Shown: piece after piece, positions 38,075 through 47,706 of the stretch | Numbering within the stretch: position 1 is the stretch's first letter | How the letters are laid out: each line of letters opens with the position of its first letter | Assembly: GCF_022129235.1 (NCBI RefSeq) | Contig: NZ_JADQAI010000001.1 | Span: 434,001-498,000 of the forward strand | From: Psychrobacter sp. Ps6 | GTDB lineage: Bacteria; Pseudomonadota; Gammaproteobacteria; Pseudomonadales; Moraxellaceae | Direction of reading: 5' to 3' | DNA: 64,000 nt | Program-made: the position numbers and the translations under genes | The notes under the pieces: generated by a model | What the model saw: only the letters and a program-made list of their open reading frames with translations | Told to the model about the DNA's origin: nothing | Databases searched by the model: none

Positions 38075-39390
38075 TATTTTTTGGCCTTCTCTGTCTTTGG
38101 CGACAATTCTGCTTCAACACCGTTATCTTCTAAGTCGTCGCTTTTAGCTGTGGCATCTGCAGTGTTAGATTGGGTATCGATACTTCCATACTCTTTGTCC
38201 AAACCTACTTTATTTGGTAGTACGGCAACCAACTTTGCCATGGCTGATTCTAAGTCAGTCACATCATTGGGCATCAAGGTAATATGAGCAATTTTACGAT
38301 CGTCACGCTCAGCCTTGTGGTAGCTATGATAGTGAGCGCCATCAATATTGAGCACGGCACTGATATCAGGATATTGGCCGAGTACGTTGACCATAATCGC
38401 TGGATGGACATTATCTGTATCACCGAGTGGTAAGTTGACCACAGCGCGGATATGATTTTCGAACTGGCTAGTAACCGCGCCTTCGATGCTCCAGTGGCCA
38501 GAGTTATGCACACGTGGTGCGATTTCATTAGCCAGTATCGTGGTATGACCGCGAGCATCTTTGGTGACAAACAGTTCAAGTGCCATTACACCCACATAGT
38601 CTAGATGGTTCATGATTTTTGTGATGGCATCAGTTGCTTGCTGGAGCAGGTGGCTTGTACCGACCGCAGGAGCTTGAGTTTTTGCCAAAATACCGTGATG
38701 ATGATGGTTTTCAACCAAATCATAACAGCGTACCTGACCGTTTTGCGCTCTTGCTGCAATGATAGAGACTTCACGATTAAAATTAATGAAACCTTCAGCA
38801 ATGAGTGGCGCAGGCGTTGGCGTGAGCGAACCTTTACCACTGACGGCGTCTTTTAGCTCAAGCCAAGCTGCTTTAATGTCATTGTCTTGTTTGATCACGA
38901 ATTGACCTTTACCATCATAACCACCGCGACTGGTCTTCAACACGATAGGCAAGCCCAACGCTTCACAAGCTTGTTTGAGCTCAGCCTCAGAATTAACTTC
39001 CATAAATGGCACGGTAGCAATATCGAGCGCATTGAACATCTGCTTTTCTTTTAGACGGTCTTGGGCGATATCAAGCGCAATCAGTGGTGGGAACATACCT
39101 TGCTTACTGCCAGACTTTGACAAGCTCGTTAATTGCTCGACCGTAGACGTTGGTGTATTCTCGAATTCTAACGTAAAGACATCAGCGGCTGCGATAAAGT
39201 CTGCTAATTGATCGCTATGAAACACGCGACCATATAGGCTGGCAGGGCATTCTGGATTGTCTTCTAAAAACACGCATTGGTAACCGAGTGGCATGGCGGC
39301 TTCGGCAAGCATCATACCAAGCTGACCACCGCCTAAAATACCGATGGTACGAATGGTTTGGGTAACAGGATAAGCGTTTGCTGTAGTCAT
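38074..39390 (-). CDS. purK: N5-carboxyaminoimidazole ribonucleotide synthase PurK
   Basis: PurK uses ATP and bicarbonate to carboxylate AIR in purine synthesis. The 438-residue ATP-grasp enzyme starts with TIGILGGGQLGMMLAEAA, has VLKTSRGGYDGKGQFVI in the ATP site, EGFINFNREVSII, and NEIAPRVHNSGHWSIEGAVTSQFE in the C-terminal domain. The last ~45 residues are a hydrophilic Asp/Glu/Lys/Ser extension absent from short family members. purE lies upstream on the same strand, with a hairpin in the 197-bp gap; yaiI overlaps downstream. Confidence 0.96.
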   Translation of the reverse strand: MTTANAYPVTQTIRTIGILGGGQLGMMLAEAAMPLGYQCVFLEDNPECPASLYGRVFHSDQLADFIAAADVFTLEFENTPTSTVEQLTSLSKSGSKQGMFPPLIALDIAQDRLKEKQMFNALDIATVPFMEVNSEAELKQACEALGLPIVLKTSRGGYDGKGQFVIKQDNDIKAAWLELKDAVSGKGSLTPTPAPLIAEGFINFNREVSIIAARAQNGQVRCYDLVENHHHHGILAKTQAPAVGTSHLLQQATDAITKIMNHLDYVGVMALELFVTKDARGHTTILANEIAPRVHNSGHWSIEGAVTSQFENHIRAVVNLPLGDTDNVHPAIMVNVLGQYPDISAVLNIDGAHYHSYHKAERDDRKIAHITLMPNDVTDLESAMAKLVAVLPNKVGLDKEYGSIDTQSNTADATAKSDDLEDNGVEAELSPKTEKAKK

Positions 39391-39463
39391 GAAAGGCTCT
39401 TTGAATAAAAGTGAATGAGGTCTATGTTGTATTAAAATTTAAAACGCAATGGGCGAAAATAGG

Positions 39464-39485
39464 AAAAGGTGCACTATAGGCACCT
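39464..39485 (-). terminator. Hairpin between purE and purK (partial terminator or attenuator)
   Basis: The stem AGGTGC/GCACCT (39467-39472 with 39480-39485) is followed on the minus strand by TTTTCCTATTTT. It lies inside the probable purEK transcript, so it may reduce purK expression relative to purE. Confidence 0.5.
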
Positions 39486-39587
39486 TATATCTAGTATGAT
39501 TTACTTAAAAATAAAACGTGATAGCTTTTATTTTTAGGCCATCACTATTACAGATTCTGCAAAAAATACTGGTCACTCTATATTTAT

Positions 39588-40139
39588 TTAAGAATTGATA
39601 ATACCGGGTGTTGGGCTAGCAAGAATGGTCTCAGTCTGAGACTGGCGCATCTGATCGAGCTTAGTAGCGATCGTATCATCATGCAATGCTAATACTTGAA
39701 TTGCAAGTAGGGCAGCGTTATGAGCACCAGCGGTACCAATCGCCAATGTCCCAACAGCAACCCCTTTCGGCATTTGCACGATAGACAACAGACTGTCCCA
39801 ACCACTTAGCATAGAGGATTTTACAGGGACGCCAAATACAGGTAGCGGGGTTTGGCTCGCACACATACCAGGTAGATGAGCAGCACCGCCTGCACCAGCG
39901 ATAATCACTTGTAGACCATTGTCTTTTGCACTTTTGGCATAATCAAATAGTCTATCAGGGGTACGGTGGGCAGAAACCACTTCACACTCAAAGGCAACAT
40001 CAAAGTCTGCTAGCAATTGTGCAGCGGCACTCATGGTCGCCCAATCAGATTGCGAACCCATGATAATGCCGACTTTTGGTTGACCAGCAGGGGAGGTAAT
40101 TGGACCGTTCTGGTTAGCCGCAGTATTGGTGGTGCTCAT
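39588..40139 (-). CDS. purE: N5-carboxyaminoimidazole ribonucleotide mutase PurE
   Basis: PurE rearranges N5-CAIR to CAIR in purine synthesis. The 183-residue class I PurE has [20 protein letters not shown], the active-site [30 protein letters not shown], and a [18 protein letters not shown] segment. GAGGATATCC precedes the ATG. It is the first gene of a purE-purK-yaiI group on the minus strand. Confidence 0.97.
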   Translation of the reverse strand: MSTTNTAANQNGPITSPAGQPKVGIIMGSQSDWATMSAAAQLLADFDVAFECEVVSAHRTPDRLFDYAKSAKDNGLQVIIAGAGGAAHLPGMCASQTPLPVFGVPVKSSMLSGWDSLLSIVQMPKGVAVGTLAIGTAGAHNAALLAIQVLALHDDTIATKLDQMRQSQTETILASPTPGIINS

Positions 40140-40238
40140 GATTGGATATCCTCAAAAAGACCATCATACAAAAATTTTGCTACACTCGTAAAGCCAAGTT
40201 TGACTTTTAATAATGATATGGTGTTAATAGCATTTATA

Positions 40239-41204
40239 TCACTGGTTTATCTCTATTCTTTTGTCGTGATAATGCTGCACAAAGCGACAAGCTGTCAGTG
40301 GTAATGGCTGTCCGGTATCAAGCTGATAGCAAGTCAAGTAGCCACTATCTACCGCTGCCGAATAATCAGTACAGGCGACTTGTGGACTGAGTGGCTCAGG
40401 TGTGCCAGTGAGCCAATAGTGACCGACAAATACAGGTTTATGTGTTTGTAGCGCAAAGTCGATATTTTCAGCCAGTGCATCAGGCGGTATTTGAGCCAGT
40501 GCGGAGGACGGTGCACGAGCGACTTCGCGAAGCGTGCGTGTATTTAACTCATCAAGCCACCAACGCACCCGCACTCGTCTGCGTTCAGTGCCTTCTTTAT
40601 CTACCATGATGATGCCATCAGGCAACCCTGTCTCAACCCCTTTTAATACTCGTTCTAAAGCATCAAAGGCGATGCTATCTTCTTTAGCCGTCGCGATTAG
40701 ACCTTCAGAGGTTAGGCAGTTATTATCCGTTAACAGTGGCTTTAGAACCGCCATGCTATCTATATCCCAACAAGCATGCACAAAACACGCATAATCTGTC
40801 TCAATCCACAGAGGTATCTCATATAAGCGCTGTAACCAGTATTCGTGCTGCTCTGAGCCGAACGGTATCTCCGCCAAGAATGCTTCATGTTGGCGTTTAT
40901 GTACCGCATTATGTGAGCGTAGATACTGGCTAGAATCCTCAGGATCAAGCGTAGCATAAGCCAAGGCATTATATTCATGATTGCCCATCACCGCATCGGC
41001 CACGTCCGCATCTAACATCGCAAAGACAATCTCTAACGTGGCCAGCTGCTGCGACCCACGGTCAATCAAATCGCCAATGAATAACGCCCGATGACCTGCC
41101 GGTGGCACAAAATGCTGACCGTTATACTCGTAGCCTAATTGGTTTAATAAACCAACGAGCTTGTCTGCATAACCATGAATATCACCGATAATATCTATAA
41201 TCAT
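40239..41204 (-). CDS. Calcineurin-like metallophosphoesterase (PPP/ApaH-like)
   Basis: This 321-residue cytoplasmic phosphatase has all three core motifs of the PPP family: GDIHG (residues 7-11), GDLIDRG (about 43-49) and GNHE (about 74-77). Further metal-ligand His residues lie in CFVHACWD and FVGHYWLTG. The overall size and order fit PrpA/ApaH-like phosphatases, but the substrate (phosphoprotein or dinucleotide) cannot be assigned. It sits between purE and the rhomboid gene on the same strand. Confidence 0.85.
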   Translation of the reverse strand: MIIDIIGDIHGYADKLVGLLNQLGYEYNGQHFVPPAGHRALFIGDLIDRGSQQLATLEIVFAMLDADVADAVMGNHEYNALAYATLDPEDSSQYLRSHNAVHKRQHEAFLAEIPFGSEQHEYWLQRLYEIPLWIETDYACFVHACWDIDSMAVLKPLLTDNNCLTSEGLIATAKEDSIAFDALERVLKGVETGLPDGIIMVDKEGTERRRVRVRWWLDELNTRTLREVARAPSSALAQIPPDALAENIDFALQTHKPVFVGHYWLTGTPEPLSPQVACTDYSAAVDSGYLTCYQLDTGQPLPLTACRFVQHYHDKRIEINQ

Positions 41205-41287
41205 AATGAAGTATTAAATCTCAAACGTAAAAGTAAGCAACTTGCTTAATTGTCCTGATTCAAAGAATCTCTATTTAAGAAAACAGT

Positions 41288-41896
41288 TTAAAAACCAGGC
41301 GACAATAAAGCATTTATAAAATGGGGTAGTACTTTAGGTTCTAAAATAATCGTAGCAATGACGCCAAATGCGCCGCCCCACATATGTGCCATATGATTGA
41401 TATTTGAGCCACCGCGTTTGTCCGCGTAAATACTATAAAACACGTAAGCGACGGCAAACAGTATCGCAGGAATAGGAATAATGGCAAATAAGTAAATTCG
41501 CTCCCACGGTGCTAGCAAAATAAAGGCAAATAAGACCGCTGACACACCGCCCGATGCCCCAAGACTTAAGTAACTGGCATTGTTTTTATTTTTAAGATAG
41601 CTTGGAACCATGGCAACAACAATAGCCAACACATAAAAAACCACAAAACCATAGCCGAACAAAAATGAACGATATAGCCCTTCAATAGCTCGGCCAAAGA
41701 AGTATAACGTAAACATGTTGAATAGCAGATGCATACTGTCAGCATGAATAAAGCCATGCGTAACAAAACGATCCCATTGTCCGTTATTTACGGCGGGTGG
41801 ATAAAAGATAAGACGGTTGAGCAATTTCTTGTTTTGCCATGCTAATAAGCTGACAATAACAGTAATGATGATAATAAGGGTCGTATGGTTTAACAA
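41288..41896 (-). CDS. Rhomboid family intramembrane serine protease
   Basis: Rhomboids cleave substrate transmembrane helices inside the membrane. The product has six hydrophobic segments. Catalytic Ser115 is in SLGASGGVSA and the partner His is in INHMAHMWGG (His171). HGFIHADSMHLLFNM is the conserved loop/TM2 motif. I place the start at a TTG (41896) preceded by AAGGA at seven bases, giving 202 residues. An upstream ATG at 41968 would add 24 residues encoded by a short tandem repeat and lacks a ribosome site. Substrates are unknown. Confidence 0.85.
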   Translation of the reverse strand: MLNHTTLIIIITVIVSLLAWQNKKLLNRLIFYPPAVNNGQWDRFVTHGFIHADSMHLLFNMFTLYFFGRAIEGLYRSFLFGYGFVVFYVLAIVVAMVPSYLKNKNNASYLSLGASGGVSAVLFAFILLAPWERIYLFAIIPIPAILFAVAYVFYSIYADKRGGSNINHMAHMWGGAFGVIATIILEPKVLPHFINALLSPGF

Positions 41897-42291
41897 AGGA
41901 AAATCCTTAGGCCGCGCCTGATAGGTGACAATGCAATAAATGGCAATGCGATAAATGACAATGTTCAAAGCCTAAGCGTTAGGGCTGAGTAAAAACAAAT
42001 ATGACCATTAATTAATATATTGATACTAATTTCGAGTTGCTCGTAATGTAATTAGTTAATACTAACAGCAGTTATGCTGATACAAATATCTATTATGTGA
42101 CAAAACGATGCATTTTTATGCTTTTATAGTGAGTAGTGTAGCAGTGTATCATGTGAGATAAGTGAAACCGCTATATAGACGTCGATGCTGCTAAGAAACG
42201 CTGGACAGTTTTAGGGCAAGTAGCCATATATACAACGAACAATAAGTGCTTAATTTTTGCAGATTTAAAAAGTCGAGAGAGGCAGTGATCC
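41897..42291. other. Rhomboid-BON-like gene intergenic region
   Basis: This 395-bp AT-rich spacer has 15-bp direct repeats at 41926-41963 near the rhomboid start. No other element stood out. Confidence 0.35.
41926..41963. repeat. 15-bp tandem repeat, about 2.5 copies
   Basis: TGACAATGCAATAAA, TGGCAATGCGATAAA and a partial TGACAATG follow each other, just upstream of the proposed rhomboid TTG start. Confidence 0.6.
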
Positions 42292-43917
42292 ATGAGTATT
42301 ATCGATCAATTAGAACAGACCGTCACCCCCGCTATATTGGGCGAGCATAATCGCAGTGATAGCGTGGCTTATATCAGCTTACTTGAGCAGTTTTATGCCA
42401 TTTTAGCCACGCGCTTAGCGGTGCCACAGGTCTACTCGCAACTACTTCGTAACGATCAGGTGATGGCTAATGACAGTATTGCCGAGCGGCCTTTATTTGA
42501 GCAGCTATGGCAAGACCAAATACTACAAAAAACGATTATCCAAGAGCTGTCAGCCGCGCATCATATCGATGAGTCGATCACTGCCCAACTGCTGATTAAT
42601 GCAACATCCTTAGCCTATCGTGAGCTAAAAGTTTTGGCTAATGGACAGTTTTTGCCAGCATTTTTGCAGGGAGAGCAATCGACGCTGCGCCCATATTTAC
42701 CTATATGGTCGACGTCCGTTATCTCTGCTACTCAAGGCGCTGGACACGAATCAACATCCAACTTTGTTGCAGATAATGGTATCGCGCCATTGAATGATAC
42801 CGTACCAAATAAACTTAATAAGCCTGATCTAAGCACCAGCGCAATCGCTGCAACGACAGCCGCTACAGCCGCTTATGTGGAAAACGCCAATATAAGTGCT
42901 ACTGACGGATTAAATGACGATGAGCATCTTGGTGACAGTAATGACGCTATTCATGCCAGTCCAGCAGCTCATCACTTGGCAGAAAATAGCAACATCAAGC
43001 GAGAGCACGTGCGCACTCGCAATCAGCGAAACGACCTCCTAGTACGGGTGTTTTTATTAATAGTAGCGCTTGCTGCGATGGCACTGGCTGCTTGGGCATT
43101 ATTAATAAAACCCAAAAGTGACATACCAGTAGAACCTGTTGCTGTCGCGCCTGTGGTCACTCCAGCTCCGCCACCAGCACCAACGATGACGCCCATCGAG
43201 TTCATCGTTGGCGTAGATGATAGTGGCAACCTCTATACTTGTAGCGCGACGATCGGTGATGCAGCGCTACAAGGCTCGTTACAACAGGCACTCAATACGA
43301 GCTTTGGTGAGCAGGCGAGTATATGTGAATTGACCGTGAAGGATGGAATAGCAACCACTATCGCAAATATGTCTGCGGAGATATTGCCTAATGTCCTGAC
43401 CATGCTCAGATCGACACCGTTCGCCCGTCTACATTTACAAAACGATCGTCTGACAGTAGAGGCGCCGGATGACATGCTACTACAACAATTGGTCACAAAT
43501 GTACGTAGTTTAGCACCAACCATGGCAGTCGATAGTACTGCGCCATTGCCACTGCCTAACAACAGTAATGGTGATACGACATATGGTATGGCAGGCACTA
43601 ATGGAGTAAACAATCAATTCGGCGATGGAGCAGACGTTAATAACCAATATAGCAATGACGGTATGAGCAATGGTACTGGAGAATATCAAGCCGCTGATGA
43701 TGATACAGGCGATCGCGTGATACCCGCGCCACTACCTAACAATAATGATGGATTTAATAACAGTCCCAACAACGTACCCGCCAATGTTCCAAGTAACATT
43801 CCTAGCAACGTCCCTTCCAGTAATAGAACAAGCAGACCGCCAGGCCCTATTTCTGAGTCAGAAGTAGATGACATGGCGAGTAGTGTCATCGTTGCCGAAC
43901 CAGCACAAGTCAGGTAG
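42292..43917 (+). CDS. Membrane protein with BON-like domain, paralog of the next gene, without OmpA domain
   Basis: This 541-residue protein is not assignable to a named gene. Residues 1-145 share LLEQFYAI-A-RLA and other positions with the N-terminus of the following gene and resemble DUF937-type helical domains. A variable Ser/Ala/Asn-rich linker leads to one transmembrane helix at about 250-270. A BON-like segment follows (about 300-420: NLYTCSATIGDAALQGSLQQAL through LTVEAPDDMLLQQLV). The last 120 residues are Asn/Pro/Gly-rich with NVPSN-type repeats where the paralog has an OmpA domain. The start has GAGAGG about nine bases upstream. It ends with its own terminator. Confidence 0.7.
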   Translation: MSIIDQLEQTVTPAILGEHNRSDSVAYISLLEQFYAILATRLAVPQVYSQLLRNDQVMANDSIAERPLFEQLWQDQILQKTIIQELSAAHHIDESITAQLLINATSLAYRELKVLANGQFLPAFLQGEQSTLRPYLPIWSTSVISATQGAGHESTSNFVADNGIAPLNDTVPNKLNKPDLSTSAIAATTAATAAYVENANISATDGLNDDEHLGDSNDAIHASPAAHHLAENSNIKREHVRTRNQRNDLLVRVFLLIVALAAMALAAWALLIKPKSDIPVEPVAVAPVVTPAPPPAPTMTPIEFIVGVDDSGNLYTCSATIGDAALQGSLQQALNTSFGEQASICELTVKDGIATTIANMSAEILPNVLTMLRSTPFARLHLQNDRLTVEAPDDMLLQQLVTNVRSLAPTMAVDSTAPLPLPNNSNGDTTYGMAGTNGVNNQFGDGADVNNQYSNDGMSNGTGEYQAADDDTGDRVIPAPLPNNNDGFNNSPNNVPANVPSNIPSNVPSSNRTSRPPGPISESEVDDMASSVIVAEPAQVR

Positions 43918-44001
43918 TAAGTCGTATAAAGTACATTCAAATCGACTCAGTTTGAGTGTACTTTTAGAACTTTTAGAAATAGTTCAAAAATTAGGCAAGG
44001 G

Positions 44002-44032
44002 AGCGGTATGAATTTGTCATACCGCTTTTTTG
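44002..44032 (+). terminator. Terminator of first BON-like gene
   Basis: AGCGGTATGA/TCATACCGCT 10-bp stem with a 5-base loop and a TTTTTT tail. Confidence 0.92.
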
Positions 44033-44319
44033 ATTTTAACGGGTCTTAGCTTACGTACTTGAGGTATGAGTATCAAAAATGGTGCTACTTCACAAAAGCA
44101 GCGGGTTTGCGTAGCTGAGTATCAAACTTCTATTAACTTGTACTCAAATGCCTTTATAGCCATATATGTATAGTTACGAGTACCAACTGAAACATTACTT
44201 AACGTATCATTTGCACAACAACGTATCGACTGTGAAAACACCTTCAACGATTCTATAATATCCAAAACCAATTATAGTGGTCTGATAAATCTGACTTGAT
44301 AGAGTAAACAGCCGCCACG

Positions 44320-44348
44320 TTATTAGATGATTTTATGCTTTATATAAT
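44320..44348 (+). promoter_or_regulatory. Candidate promoter of OmpA-domain gene
   Basis: TATAAT at 44343-44348 has a weak -35, TTATTA, at 44320-44325 with a 17-base spacer, about 40 bp ahead of the ATG. Confidence 0.35.
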
Positions 44349-44386
44349 CGAACAATATAAATAAAAATTAAGGGGAGAGTTGTATT

Positions 44387-45979
44387 ATGGATATTATCAG
44401 TCATTTGACACGCACAGTCAGCCCAGCCGTATTAGCAGACGATCATAGTCCTGCTAAGCAAAATCTACTTGAGCAATTTTATGCAATTTTTGCGGCTCGC
44501 CTCGCGAATAATGATACCTATAGCCGTTTTGCTAATGAAAATATCGCTCGTGATGATAGCGCTTTTTATGATCGTGTGTGGACAGAAGGGGCTCACCGTG
44601 ACCAAATCTCTCGTGAGCTCGCTAATGCACATGGTGTCGATGAGACAGCCTCTCGTGGTCTGATTGCTATGGCAGCGCCGCTTGCTTTTCATGAAATTAA
44701 AAGCTTGGCTGGAACCACCCCTGTACCGCAATTTCTCAATGACAATCTCAGCAGTTATCAGCATCATATTCCTGCATGGGCGGCGGCGGTCTTACCAGCG
44801 AGTGCCATTGCAGCCACTCCTGCTGCGGCACCCATATCCGATACGGCCAGTACCGTACCACTACAGAAAGAAGAAGAGCCACAAGGCAGCTTTATGAAAG
44901 CCCTATTACCGATTATTGGTCTGATTATTCTGGGTGCATTGGCTTGGGCCTTATTAAGAGGCTGTCAAGAGAACCCTGAGCCTGTTGCTACGCCGATGGC
45001 TACCGCGCAGCAAGACGAGCAAAGTAATGAGCAAGCAGTAGTGGCAACTGACATCGAGCCTGCCTCACTCCGTATCGCCACTGGCGAAAATGGTGAGCTA
45101 TACGCTTGCCGCATGAGCGTGGGCAACGAGACGCTACAGACCAATGTGATGAATGCGCTAACTGGCGCATTTGGTGATGAAGCCAATAAGTGCCGCGCTG
45201 ATGTTGATGATAATTTTGCCATAGATATGCCAGCCGCTGCGCAGCTTACGACGATATTGCCTATCGTCAAAAATGTACCGAATGCTAGCATGGTGATTAA
45301 AGGCGATACCATCACGGTCAATGCACCTGATAAAGCTATATTAGATAAGCTGGTATCTGATTTACAAGCCGCTGCACCAGCGATGAGGGTAGAAGCTGAA
45401 GGTCCATTAGATCTGCAAGGTGAGATTGACGAGAGTGTGGCTGCTGCAGATGCTGCTATGACCAATCTCGGTGACAATCCAGACCCACGTGATGTCGCGC
45501 GCGCTCTAAGCCTTCAAGTTATTAACTTTCAAGTGGATGAAGCCGTTATCCCTGATGTCAATAAAGCCATTCTTGATCGTGCTGCAAAAATCATCAACGA
45601 AGTGCCTGATATGAACCTGATGATTATCGGTCATACAGATAGCCAAGCATCGGATGCTTATAACATGGAGTTGTCTCGTGAGCGTGCTGAGTCAGTAAAA
45701 GAATATCTGGTGGCTCAAGGTGTTGATGCGAGCAAACTTAGTACAAAAGGTATGGGTGAGACAGATCCTATCGCGGATAACTCAACTGAGCAGGGTCGTT
45801 TCCGTAACCGCCGGATTGAGTTTATGGTTAATGACAAAATGGTCGATCCAAATAATGGCATGATTATCAACAGTGACTCGCTTGACCCAGACTTGAATCC
45901 GCTAGACAACGATAATGATGATTTGTTACCCGATGGCGATGATGCGACTCAAGGTACTGCAGCAGATCCAACGAATTAA
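44387..45979 (+). CDS. OmpA-family protein with BON-like domain and N-terminal DUF937-like region
   Basis: This 530-residue envelope protein has an N-terminal helical domain (1-140) homologous to the upstream paralog and a transmembrane helix at about 170-190 (LLPIIGLIILGALAWALL). A BON-like domain (about 225-345) comes next, then a peptidoglycan-binding OmpA domain (about 372-483: INFQVDEAVIPDVNKAIL, IGHTDSQASDAYNMELSRER, FRNRRIEFMV). An acidic tail closes it. The topology puts the OmpA domain in the periplasm, tethering cell wall to the inner membrane. The BON+OmpA order recalls ArfA of Mycobacterium tuberculosis. GGGGAGAG precedes the ATG. Confidence 0.85.
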   Translation: MDIISHLTRTVSPAVLADDHSPAKQNLLEQFYAIFAARLANNDTYSRFANENIARDDSAFYDRVWTEGAHRDQISRELANAHGVDETASRGLIAMAAPLAFHEIKSLAGTTPVPQFLNDNLSSYQHHIPAWAAAVLPASAIAATPAAAPISDTASTVPLQKEEEPQGSFMKALLPIIGLIILGALAWALLRGCQENPEPVATPMATAQQDEQSNEQAVVATDIEPASLRIATGENGELYACRMSVGNETLQTNVMNALTGAFGDEANKCRADVDDNFAIDMPAAAQLTTILPIVKNVPNASMVIKGDTITVNAPDKAILDKLVSDLQAAAPAMRVEAEGPLDLQGEIDESVAAADAAMTNLGDNPDPRDVARALSLQVINFQVDEAVIPDVNKAILDRAAKIINEVPDMNLMIIGHTDSQASDAYNMELSRERAESVKEYLVAQGVDASKLSTKGMGETDPIADNSTEQGRFRNRRIEFMVNDKMVDPNNGMIINSDSLDPDLNPLDNDNDDLLPDGDDATQGTAADPTN

Positions 45980-46013
45980 TCAAAAAATATCTAATTTGAC
46001 AGTAATCAAGTCT

Positions 46014-46045
46014 AAAAAACCGCGTCTTAACGATGCGGTTTTTTA
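46014..46045. terminator. Bidirectional terminator between OmpA-family gene and nagZ
   Basis: AAAAAACCGC/GCGGTTTTTT stem with an 11-base loop and A/T flanks. Confidence 0.9.
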
Positions 46046-46083
46046 TTTGCCAAATTTTTCAGCTATTCTGTATGAATACGAAG

Positions 46084-47169
46084 CTACTTATAGTCAGTAG
46101 GGTCTTTTGATTCATTGGCAGGTTCATCAACTTGTGTATCAGACTCAACGTTAAAAAAGGTCTGAGAGACATTGTTTTTTGCTTGTTGCCAATAATCAAA
46201 CTGCTGGCAAGTAGACTCAAGATCACCTTGCCACTTTGGTATATTACCGCACATGGTTTTGATGCGCTTCTGGTTAGGATAGGGTAGATCTTGTGCTGCT
46301 GCTGCCGCTTCATGAGCAGCAACGCGATCGTTACACACCAATGCAATATCGCAACCAGCTTCAATGGCAGCTTTTACGCGAGCACTGACATCGCCAGCGG
46401 CCTTTGCACCTGCCATCGATAAATCATCAGAAAAAAGCACACCATTGAACGCTAGCTGATCACGAATAACGTCTTTTAGCCAAATTTTGGAAAATCCTGC
46501 AGGTTTGTTATCTACTTGCGAAAAAATCACATGCGCTGGCATCAAAGCATCAAGCAGTGACAGCGTTTGCGCAAAAGGTTGCATGTCACTATTGATGATC
46601 TCGTCCAAACTACGTGTATCGATGGCCTCTGATACATGAGAGTCAGGAGCGATAGCGCCATGACCAGGGAAATGCTTGCCAGTAGTGGCCATACCAGCCG
46701 CTTTCATGCCACGCATAAATTGCGTGGCTAGGGCAACGATCGCTTGTGGCTCCTGATGAAAGCTACGGTCACCGATAACTTGGCTGATGCCATCTCTATC
46801 CAGCACGGGCGCAAAGCTCAAATCAATACCTACCGCCAGTACTTCGGCTGCCATCAGATAGCCGCAGTCATATGCGCAGCTGAGCGCACGACTTGGGTCG
46901 TGATTGAATAACTCACCAAGCCTGCCCATAGCAGGTAGCGGTGTAAACCCCTCACGCAGCCGTGCGACTCGCCCGCCTTCTTGATCGACACCGATCAATA
47001 TATCCTGATTGTGATACCGGATATCGTCACACAATGCGCGTACTTGGGCCGCATCGGCGACGTTTCGCCCAAACAGTATGACCCCGCCGACCTGTGCTTG
47101 TTTGATCAAGCTGACGTCTTCTGCGGTCAGTGCGGTATTATCGATATCAATCATTAAAACGCCGTACAT
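46084..47169 (-). CDS. nagZ: Beta-N-acetylhexosaminidase NagZ
   Basis: NagZ removes GlcNAc from anhydro-muropeptides in peptidoglycan recycling, in the cytoplasm. The 361-residue GH3 enzyme has VGGVILFGRNV and GVDQEGGRVARLREGFT. The flexible catalytic loop KHFPGHGAIAPDSHVSE carries the Asp-His dyad, and LFSDDLSMAGA has the nucleophile Asp. Length and motifs are normal; the C-terminal ~30 residues are hydrophilic. It is convergent with the OmpA-family gene, another peptidoglycan-linked protein. Confidence 0.95.
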   Translation of the reverse strand: MYGVLMIDIDNTALTAEDVSLIKQAQVGGVILFGRNVADAAQVRALCDDIRYHNQDILIGVDQEGGRVARLREGFTPLPAMGRLGELFNHDPSRALSCAYDCGYLMAAEVLAVGIDLSFAPVLDRDGISQVIGDRSFHQEPQAIVALATQFMRGMKAAGMATTGKHFPGHGAIAPDSHVSEAIDTRSLDEIINSDMQPFAQTLSLLDALMPAHVIFSQVDNKPAGFSKIWLKDVIRDQLAFNGVLFSDDLSMAGAKAAGDVSARVKAAIEAGCDIALVCNDRVAAHEAAAAAQDLPYPNQKRIKTMCGNIPKWQGDLESTCQQFDYWQQAKNNVSQTFFNVESDTQVDEPANESKDPTDYK

Positions 47170-47706
47170 TGCGTCATCCTTATTTTTTTGTGTATTGTTA
47201 TATTATGGGGTTGACCGATCATTGATGTCCAATCGCTTAGCAGTCATTACTCATGTACTTTATTATGACAGTTATTATCAATTGAGCCTAATGTGGCAGA
47301 TTATTGGTATCAAATCAATTTGTGGATAGTCGGCGAATTAATGCTAATAGCCTTCAGTCGCTATGTGTGATAAAAGTGATAGAAAGTTTGGTATGTGCAG
47401 GCGTTGCGTGTAAGATTGCTTATACAGTTTGAGACAGTTCAGTATTTATGCACATGATAATATTGATTTTTGACTATATATCAGGATTCGATAATAAGCG
47501 TCAGAATCTGTATTCAGAATCCATATATAAAAAGGCGACGGAATAATAAAGCTATAGCGTTGTAAGCTCATAGCAATGAGCAGGCTAACGCAGAGTAAGA
47601 CAGATATTGAGCAAAAACAGACGACAGTCATGGGCAATAACACATTCAGCAGTTTTTAATTTTTATAACACCAATAATATCACTAACTTCAAATAACTAG
47701 GTACAT
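47170..47706. other. nagZ-prc divergent intergenic region
   Basis: This 537-bp AT-rich spacer lies between divergent genes; promoters are expected. No convincing hairpin, operator or small gene was recognised. Confidence 0.4.

Larger units (their letters stand above)
43918..44386. other. Spacer between the two BON-like paralogs
   Basis: This 469-bp spacer holds the first gene's terminator (44002-44032) and a promoter-like TTATTA/TATAAT pair at 44320-44348, so the paralogs are transcribed separately. No further gene was seen. Confidence 0.4.

Noticed and set aside
41897..41968. N-terminal extension of the rhomboid protease
   Set aside because: Encoded by a short tandem repeat and without a ribosome site; the TTG at 41896 is better supported.
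42292..43917. First BON-like gene as a frameshifted OmpA pseudogene
   Set aside because: The frame is open throughout, ends in an ordered Asn/Pro-rich tail with its own terminator, and no OmpA remnant follows in the spacer.
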